This document shows, piece by piece, positions 56,142 to 64,000 of a stretch of DNA of 64,000 nt. Below the pieces are notes generated by a model. It saw only the letters and a list, made by a program, of their open reading frames with translations. It ran no database searches and was not told the DNA's origin. Made by a program: the position numbers and the translations under genes. How positions within the stretch are numbered: the stretch's first letter is position 1; every line of letters begins with the position of its first letter. This DNA is from Papaver somniferum (lineage: Eukaryota; Streptophyta; Magnoliopsida; Ranunculales; Papaveraceae): positions 37,936,393 through 38,000,392 of the forward strand of contig NC_039361.1 of the NCBI RefSeq assembly GCF_003573695.1, given 5' to 3'.

Positions 56142-59100
56142 AACAAAAGATAGACTTGTGGAGCCTTTTTTGCTATTTTGATACCTTCAATCTTACTTTC
56201 TTGTTCTGCCCGTGCAAGTGATCTTGTGAAAACCTCCAAAGTAAGAAGAAAAAGATACTGTGAGATTGGATCGCCTTGTCGATTCCCACGAGTGGGTTTG
56301 AAAGCTTAACAGGGTGTCCCATTTAGAAATACTTGAATCTCAAAGGTGTTGATACATTCATAGATAAGATTACACCACTTTTTATGAAACTAAGTCTCTT
56401 CATTATAGCGTCCAGATAAGACCATTCAATGCAATCAAAAGCTTTTGACATATAGAGTTTTATTCCCATATAACCTTTTTTAGTCCTTTTTCTCTTCTTG
56501 CAATGTACTGTATTACTTCCTGAGCAAGTGTAGTATTTTCACTAATTTGTCTTCCAGGTACATAAGCCACCTGCATTGGAGAGATGAACTTATCCAGGTG
56601 AAGCTTCAAACAAGTAACAAGAATCTTTATAATCAGTTTGTATGTAGTATTGCACAGTGCAATCGGCATGTAATCTCCAGGTGATTTTCTTAACTGTATT
56701 GATTCTTGTATTACTGATGCAACAATCAAGGATATGGATTAGACAATGAAGCTTCCGGGTCACTACGAATTAGACAATGAATCATATTTTTTTTTTAAGA
56801 ATTAGACAATGAATCATATTTTTTTAGGAAGGTTACATTTTGGAATCAAGCATAAGTTGGTTGTATTCATTTTTTTTTAACATTCTCCCACTTGCAAAGA
56901 AGCTCTGCATCATCTTCTACCGTAGGCCATTGAGTTTGAAAATACGAGAGAAAAACCATCCGGACCGGTGATTTCCACGGCTGTATCATCTTGAGTGTTG
57001 TTGATATTTCTGTTTCATCTGGTATCTTGGTCAATGTTGCGTTGTCTTCATCAAAGATGCAGGGTTGCAGTAAGTCGAGCAAATTGTTGTTAGATGGTAG
57101 ATTAGTGGTAGACATTATTTCACTGAAATATGAGTTCAATAATTTCTCTAAATTTTCCTTTCCACTGCACCATATACCATCTTTTCCCTTCTTCAATCTT
57201 GTTCCTAGCTTTCCATTTATTTGCTTGTAGGTGAAAATATTTAGTATTCTGATCCTCTTCTAAGACATTGGTTTCTCTAGATTTTTTTTGTATATAACTC
57301 TTCCTCTATGTTCCTCTATTTGCTTCTCTACTTCTTGCACCTTATGTATGTTTTCTGCTATTGCATTTGGTTGTTATAGTGTTGATAGTTCTTGTTGCAA
57401 GGCTTTGATGTTACTTTGTATGTTCCCATAAGAATCATTGTTCAATCTTGATAGTGCATCTAGTTTCACTGAGCTTTCTATCTGACACAAAAAACAGGAC
57501 ATGCTTTGACCAAGCCTTAATAATATGTTATTTACATGAGATTTCACGTAACCAGCATTGAAAGACTTTCCAATTTGTAGAACTACATACATCATTAGGT
57601 GACAGATCAAGAAAAATAGGCCAATGGTCTGATCCTAGGAAAATCAAGTGCTTAAGGTTAGCTAGTCAAAATTGATTAATGCTCTATCAAGTACAGTACC
57701 ATGCTTATTATTGGTCCATTTATACGGGTTAGTAGTAAATCCTAAATTACTAAAGCCAACATCTTCTATTATTTGGTCAAACCTATAATTATAGGAAGTG
57801 CTACCATTGATATTAAATCTTTCATCAGCATGCAGAGTTATATTCAGGTCACCTATTAGAACCCATGGGACATTAATATTGAATTTTTGACAAACATTTT
57901 TGATAAACTCTCATTGAGTGTTTCTTTCTTGTGGATATGGCGAACCATAAACACAAGAGAGTAACCAATGTGGTTTTGCAGGGTCACTACGAATTAGACA
58001 ATGAATCATATTTTTTTTATCATGATATGATAAATAATATCTAACTCAAACCCATCCTTCCATAATTGACAAATTCATCTAGCTCTTCCAATTGAAGGCA
58101 CATAGAAATAATTTGGGAAACTAATGGTCTGATAATACGAATAATCTTATCCAAGTTTATTTTGGTTTCCTGTAAGAAAGATAATATCTTGATGCAATAT
58201 CTCTCATATATTTCCTAGTATCCTTAGCCGCATAACCATTAAAGTTCCAAGAGATTATCTTCATTCATCACAAGGATAACAATTATTTAAAGATATTTTA
58301 ACAAATCTTTTTCTATAAAAAGTATTTGAAACGAAAGACAGATAATTTTAAAGAAGAGATTTGAAACATACTCGAGCAGCATATCCATGCAAAATGATTG
58401 TGGAGTTAGAAATGCTTGCTTCTGATGCACTTGAGTCAATCCCTGCATTAATATGAATTTCCACACTAGTAGAACCAGAATTTCCATAGGTATTAGGTGG
58501 CTGAATATGGATGTTATGGGGGTCCGTAACTGGTTCTTGGTTAAAAATCGAATTTCTCATTCTCATACTATTTCTTGGATCCTTAATAGTATCTTCATCT
58601 TCCATTTCCTCAAAAATAAAATTACCCAAGCTTCTGTCATCATTTCCTTCATTAGCATCGACTTCTTCTCTCATATATGCCTCATACTCTGCATAGAACA
58701 AGCTATCAAGATACAAGTGATGCGACATGTAAAAGCAAGTCTCATCATTGTGATCAATAACAAAACATTTGTCACATATGTTTTTTGGCTGTCATCCCCA
58801 ATGATATCTGATCCACACATCATCTCTAGATATTGTCTTCCACCATCCTCCATGATGTAAATGTTTCTTCAGATCTATTTCAATCCTTGCTTTTACAATA
58901 TTTATATATCTCGGTCTACAATTTTTAGGCTATGTAGAAATTTTCTTCCCCGTAAACTCAATGGCTTCATTCACAACTTCTGCATTCATGTGCTCAACTT
59001 CAAATACTTAAACAAGACTGTGAACTCCTGATGAGAAAAAAATAATCCTTTAGAGGGATGTTTGAGTAGTAATTTTGCACAACGAAGAGAGCTCCACCAA

Positions 59101-59431
59101 AAATCCATGGTCCATTCTTTATTACTTCATTCTGTTTTTCTTCACTTCTTCACTATTCAGTTTTACTAACATGGGATTGTGACCCATTACACGAATATCC
59201 TTGTTTCTGTATTTCCCCCCATAAAGAGTTGATGTCTTCTCTGATTTGACTCATTTTTGTTTTTACTTTCACCATAAGTTTACCCAACATTCAATGAGAC
59301 CACTCCTTAGCCGCTTGATTGATAGTTTGAGCAGTGCCTACTATTCTTCTATGATTTACAAGAATTTCAAGTGCATCGTTCCTTAGCTGTCTTGAAAGTT
59401 GATTAATTTGGTTTTTTGAGCTTGAAGCCAT
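56142..59431 (-). mobile_element. LINE, 5' part (ORF1, endonuclease, RT fingers/palm)
   Basis: Minus strand from ATG 59431: ORF1 starts MASSSKNQINQLSRQLRN and passes the zinc-knuckle region near 58800 and an acidic tail (58728-58400). ORF2 starts at 58264 (MKIISWNFNGYAAKD) with CVYGSPYPQE and VLIGDLNITL of the endonuclease. Reverse transcriptase follows at 57196-56150 (IQPWKSP, GDYMPIALCNTTYKLIIKIL, QVAYVPGRQISENTTLAQEV). It stops at QVYLLL, exactly where the LTR element entered. Many frameshifts. Same family as the 22.6-kb LINE. Confidence 0.8.
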
Positions 59432-59880
59432 GGTGCTAGAGCTAGAACTTGATAACAAAGATTGTTTCTCTCATGTTTGCAAACAACTAAAACCAAGAAT
59501 AAAGGTTCGGACTATTAGGTTTAGCCGAGTAGTATAAGATAAAATATATATCTTTAATTGTCTTTCCTTAAAACTAGAGTACGTATACCAGAGATATTGG
59601 GAGATATTTTTGGTCAGAGGTTGAAAAGGAAAAATAATCTTTTGAGAAGTACCAGACAAGTTTGAAAAATGCATGTAACTGAAGACTAGTCTATTATCAC
59701 AGCTGGTAAACTGCATCAATTTGTGTGGCAGAGAAATTCGAAATTCTGATTGGATCTAAGTTTAGGGTTTTGATGATCATGAAGTTTATGTTGGATCTTT
59801 GTGTAATCTTTGTGGCTGAAGAAGATTCATAATTGATGGAAATTCTACTGTTGATCTATGGACCATCATACAAATGAAGA
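59432..59880 (-). other. Probable 5' UTR of the minus-strand LINE
   Basis: Lies upstream of the LINE ORF1 start; the 22.6-kb relative has a ~840-bp 5' UTR. No coding signal. The outer edge was not found. Confidence 0.4.
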
Positions 59881-60059
59881 TGGTTAGCACCATAACCTAG
59901 TGATATTTGTCTAAAATTATATAATATCCTGGGTTAACTCAAATTGTGTTTGTTTGACACGATATCCAATAGAAAGTTAATATAAATGATGTTTGTTTCA
60001 AACTCCAAGTGAAAATAGTATAAATTCCTCTAACATGACAATTTCTAGAAATCTCTATG

Positions 60060-61125
60060 GAACTTAGGAGTTTCACCTAGAATCAAGCTATTTTTGTGGA
60101 AATGTTTACATAATGCTCTGTCAACAAACTCAAAAATAAAATGTATCATTAGAGACATTAACCCAAAATGAAAATTTTGCGGTGAACATGAAGAGACTGG
60201 AAAACACGTGTTGCTGCATTGTCCTTTTGCAAAGGATGTTTGGAGTTAGGAACAAACCTTGTCCATGTAAACTTCATTGCTTCTGCAAAAATAATTGACA
60301 TCTGTAAAGATTGGTTTCAAACACCCAATTCAATGATACCCTTAGAACTGGTGGCTATGAAAATATGGTTTATTTGGAAAGCAAGATGCAATAAAAAATT
60401 TCAATGAAACACATAGACCCACCAACAATTAGAAAAAGAAATCCAAAGACATTTATACTTCTGGAAAAGAAATGAAAAATCTACAAGTATCTTAAACAGA
60501 AAGAATAATAAGAAAAAGAATATCCCATGGACTCCGCCAGATAAAAATACAAAAGAGATTTATGTGGATGCTTTTAGGATATGTGAAACTATTCCATACA
60601 GTTTTGCTTTGATATTAAGAGGTGATACAAGAAATTTGAAGGAGGAAGAGCAGGACCATCAGCTTGTTCAGATCCACAAGATGCATAAACAACAAGACTT
60701 TTGCAGGCAGCAGCTTGGGCAGAAGAGAAACATCTATCAGATTTCAGCATCGAAAGTGACTGTGAAGTTTTAATCAGAAGTGTAAGTGGATCTTCAACAG
60801 ACATCTCTTGAACCAATAAGACTATTTTGGAGGAATCAAATAAAAAAGTTTCTAATTGTGCAAGTTTTCAAGGTCTGCATTTTGTTCCTAGAACCGCAAA
60901 TGCAGTAGCAGATACTCTAACTAAAGAAGCAAAACATTTTCAAAATATTATTGATTGGGATGTAATTCCCCCCTTATGTGTTAATATTAAACTCCAAGTA
61001 GATAAATCAAATATCGGGAGCATGAATATCCCAATATTAGATGGCTCTAGTTCAAATGTAATCATGGCTCTGGCCTCTTCTTATATCCTTAATGAAATCT
61101 TATTTACGAAAAAATAAAATTAAAA
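60060..61125 (+). pseudogene. 5'-truncated LINE fragment (zf-RVT, RNase H)
   Basis: Plus-strand blocks in order: SPRIKLFLWKCLHNALSTNS (about 60068), CGEHEETGKHVLLHCPFAKD (about 60180), WFIWKARCNKKFQ (60370), a degraded RNase H middle with frameshifts (60560-60830), and an RNase H tail FQGLHFVPRTANAVADTLTK (60860 on) ending ILNEILFTKK at 61117. It is followed by an A/T-rich end that may be a decayed tail. Same family as the fragment at 31885-32870. Confidence 0.7.
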
Positions 61126-61887
61126 TTTTAATATGCAATACGTATAGACCAACATCAGACATTGTAAAATAAAAATATTAAAACGACAAAAAAAAAATCT
61201 TAAAATCGAAATATCAAAATAAGAATTCGATAAATAAATAAAAATATCTTAAAATAGATTTATCAAAACTAAGAGTTTGATAAAATTAATAATAAAAAAC
61301 TAGATGGTACGTCAATGATGTAAATTATCCCATATTGCGTCATCAATTGAAGTACGAAGTTCTGGAGTTAAATTTCGCTATTTATTTATCCTGAGTCCAG
61401 AACCTTCATTATTGTCTTCCGGTATCTCATGATCGGTTTCTTGTACAATTTACAACACCTCCATCATCAAGAAACAAATCATTTATACACTCCCCGCAAA
61501 TGTGGTTATGGATGAAAATCTTATTAATCATAATAATTTTTATTTTATTTTTGGAACCTTAGATTTCTATGGAGAAAGAAATGTGAAGATTGGAGAAATA
61601 TGTAGAAAGGAACGTATTTATAAAACCTTTGTGGATTTAGTAGGTTTACTAGTGGAGTCTGTTGCACTATTCCTGGTTGGAAAATAGGGAGAACAAGTTT
61701 ATAAGAGAATACCGTAATATTGCTTTTTTGGTGTTCGAAATTCACGGGAGATTTTGATATCATTTTCCACGGTTGGAATATGTAGGAAACAAACACAAGA
61801 TAACCGTATTTATAAGGATAACTCAACCTAGGTTGGGTTATCCATCTTCCCAAACATGCTCTAAGTTTTAGTGATATGGCGATATCA
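61126..61887. other. AT-rich intergenic DNA
   Basis: No gene recognised. Contains a near-perfect palindrome at 61816-61843. Confidence 0.35.
61816..61843. repeat. 28-bp palindrome
   Basis: GGATAACTCAACCT followed directly by AGGTTGGGTTATCC: a perfect inverted repeat except for one T/G pair, with no loop. Confidence 0.8.
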
Positions 61888-62313
61888 GATAAGAGGGATG
61901 ATCCCCTCACACTATTAAATTCACATTATCTCATATTTTGGGAGACATTTTTTTAATAAAACTTAAACTGTAGCGTATTTGAAGCTAATAATTCGGTATA
62001 TTCTCATCTTACACTTCTCTACATACCACAAAAAATAAATAAAAATACGAAATACCCAATTCCAAAATCTATCAATCTTAATTTTAACATTTGAAAATTC
62101 GTTGATTTTCGATAATTGATTTTCAAAGTAGTGGATGGTGGAGCTATCGGAATGTGCTAATTTTTTATGGGTATGTAGAGCTTTGTAAGAGGAACATATA
62201 TTCAAAATATTAACTTCAAATACGCTTCTAACGATTGATTTTTATAAAAACAAATTAGTGTCCAAAGTGTGAGATATTGTGAAAATAAGAGTTTGAGGGG
62301 ATCCTACCTTATC
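61888..62313. mobile_element. Foldback MITE (426 bp) with long inverted arms
   Basis: The left arm, starting GATAAGAGGGATGATCCCCT with GCGTATTTGAAGCTAATA further in, is the inverted counterpart of the right arm (TATTAACTTCAAATACGC, GAGGGGATCCTACCTTATC). The arms are roughly 150-200 bp each, leaving almost no loop. No coding capacity. The same family was the target of the LINE at 22647. Flanking duplication not clear. Confidence 0.7.
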
Positions 62314-63756
62314 AAATAATAGGTGACATAAAGAGTGACTCACTATTTTCAAAAGAAAAATTTGTTACCTAAATTAGAATACAATGTTTTTTAGGTGTGA
62401 AAATATCAATAAATAAATATGTATTTATTTATTTTTCATAAAAGAGGATGAAACCTCAAGCATAAAGAGAGAACAAACGCCTTCTAATGAAGTTGTTTGT
62501 GTTTGTAACTAGTATATTCTAGTTTTTTTATGTTTAGGTAGTTCATTATGGATAGAAGGCTCTCATATCTCCAGTTAATCTGGATAGAAAATATACTACA
62601 AAAAAATGATAGATTTGCTTCCCAAATGATATTGTATCTACTTGGTAATACAAAAGCCATAACTTTTAAATTCATGTCAAGGTATGAATTGTTTTGAAAG
62701 TCAGAGATTTGTTGGAATCTTCTTCCTCTAGCTTTAACATACACTCCTATTAGCATCATGGAAATGGGGTAATCATTTTGGAAGATGATATGGTAGCCAA
62801 TCATTTCAATTTTCCACTGAAAAGCCGCCTCAACTCCTGTTATCTCTAATTGATCAATAGTAGTACAGTTTCTCTAGCAACGCCTACCTTCAACAGTTCT
62901 TCCTGCAAAGTCAATCATTGTTAATCCAACCCCATAAATGGTTATAGGATGATGTATGGATAAATCTACATTTATCCTAAGTGCCATGTATCTTGATGTG
63001 TCATGTGTTTGACTACCATTAATAATCAAGCATTCATCATTTAGTGGATTGTAATATAAGGTTTGCATGATATTATAGACTTAAGTCTAACATATAGTTA
63101 TACTGAGTTACCTACTAATTGAAGATTCTAAGCAAATGGATAGTCCTTGGATTTATTTAAAAAAAACAGTTTATAAAGGTTTCACAATACATAAGACGAT
63201 TCACAAAGTTTTAGTAGTAGGAGCTAATAGTCATCATCATTGTTGGACTTTACTTACAATGAATTACCATGTTACTATCAAAATTGAGTTCATTTACTTA
63301 CCCAGATAACTTTCCCAACTTCATCACTAATGTTGATAACTATAACATCCTTGAGCCGAACTTGTTTGTAGTCGATGAACGACCATACCAACGATTTACG
63401 AGGCAGTGATTTATTAGGCTCACCAGGACAATTATCCACTGTAATGTCCAAGAGAGGTTTGTACGCCTCATCAAGCATATGTTTTCATCTTCATTTTATC
63501 GAAGAATTGCACAATGTACCTGATAGTTACTACGGGTTGAAAATACTCATCGAGTCCCCAACTGAGCAGAATTCAACATTTGACCAATGTTTGTGGGTAT
63601 TTTTAACCTATTAACCACTCCTTTTCTGAACACTTTATCACCTAGAAAATAATCATCAAGACTATTATGCCTCCACCTGAAAAACCAAACAAAAAATATA
63701 TTACGTGATGAATAAACCCTAAATATGTTATTAAAAGGTAAAGGACTCAAATCCAA
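62314..63756 (-). other. Unrecognised minus-strand frames, possibly a decayed gene
   Basis: Open segments on the minus strand: 63756-63547 (FRKGVVNRLKIPTNIGQML), 63478-63290 (KSLVWSFIDYKQVRLKDVIV), 63068-62874 (YMALRINVDLSIHHPITIYG) and 62804-62484 (MIGYHIIFQNDYPISMMLIG). Their composition is protein-like (alternating hydrophobic beta-type pattern), and the last two nearly join in one frame across a stop at 62875. They could be exons of one gene or a decayed one. I do not recognise a family. Confidence 0.3.
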
Positions 63757-64000
63757 ATCCGATGATACCTTGAAGTTTTATTTTTAAGAAGGACATAATA
63801 TAGAAGAAGATATTGATGAACAATACCTCTATAAACACATCAATTCAAGAATGGACATATGTGAGATCAACTAGAAAGCGCAAAAAACTGGATGAAAAAT
63901 CAATGGATTCTTCAGAGCTTATTAAAGATTTGTAAGTTTTTTAGAAAAATTATCATACCAAATATCATACATGTGAGATTTTTTGAAAAGGAACTAACAA
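63757..64000. other. Window end, no gene assigned
   Basis: AT-rich. Short plus-strand frames (for example around 63850) are too short to judge. Confidence 0.3.

Overview
This is nuclear DNA of a flowering plant, almost certainly a eudicot. It is AT-rich, has spliced genes with GT..AG introns, and carries a plant DYW-type PPR gene, a LOB-domain gene, an F-box gene and dense layers of nested plant transposable elements. The species cannot be read from sequence alone; an early-diverging eudicot such as a poppy would fit, but that is a guess.

Layout. 1-1300: remnants of a LINE reverse transcriptase and a Copia-type gag. 1342-17401: a region bounded by 141-bp inverted repeats that looks like a Mutator-type (possibly gene-capturing) element. 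It holds a piece of an EXO70 exocyst gene, split by a ~3.1-kb solo LTR, and an 11-kb Ty3/gypsy element of Tat type. That element keeps gag and protease, has no reverse transcriptase or integrase, carries an antisense reading frame, and is itself split by a second solo LTR (5-bp target duplication TAGTG). 17.4-22.4 kb: a spliced gene whose product has two divergent LOB-type zinc fingers and an exact in-frame 276-bp tandem duplication. 22.4-29.0 kb: a nearly full-length LINE inserted in a foldback MITE with a 17-bp target duplication. 29.0-31.2 kb: four repeats related to 5S rRNA (Cassandra-like), one interrupted by a hAT MITE. 31.2-34.9 kb: inverted-repeat-bounded DNA holding a LINE fragment and a 1.2-kb Helitron.

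35.2-43.5 kb is the main genic island, all on the minus strand: a frameshifted F-box gene, an eight-exon coiled-coil gene resembling the meiotic axis protein ASY4, an intronless PP2A catalytic-subunit pseudogene lacking its GDIHG metal site, and an intact DYW PPR gene related to Arabidopsis At5g43790.

43.6-59.9 kb is a nest: a LINE (minus strand) whose reverse-transcriptase active-site codons are split by an 8.8-kb LTR element with 2.4-kb LTRs (target duplication ACAAC), next to a second LINE fragment split by a 439-bp hAT MITE (target duplication GCTCCAGG). 60-61.1 kb: a further LINE fragment on the plus strand. 61.9-62.3 kb: an uninterrupted copy of the same foldback MITE family. The last 1.5 kb has minus-strand open frames that I do not recognise.

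The genes do not form a pathway. The interest lies in the double-LOB protein, the order of insertions (many with readable target duplications), and the two LTR elements without pol that carry coding-like frames on their antisense strand.
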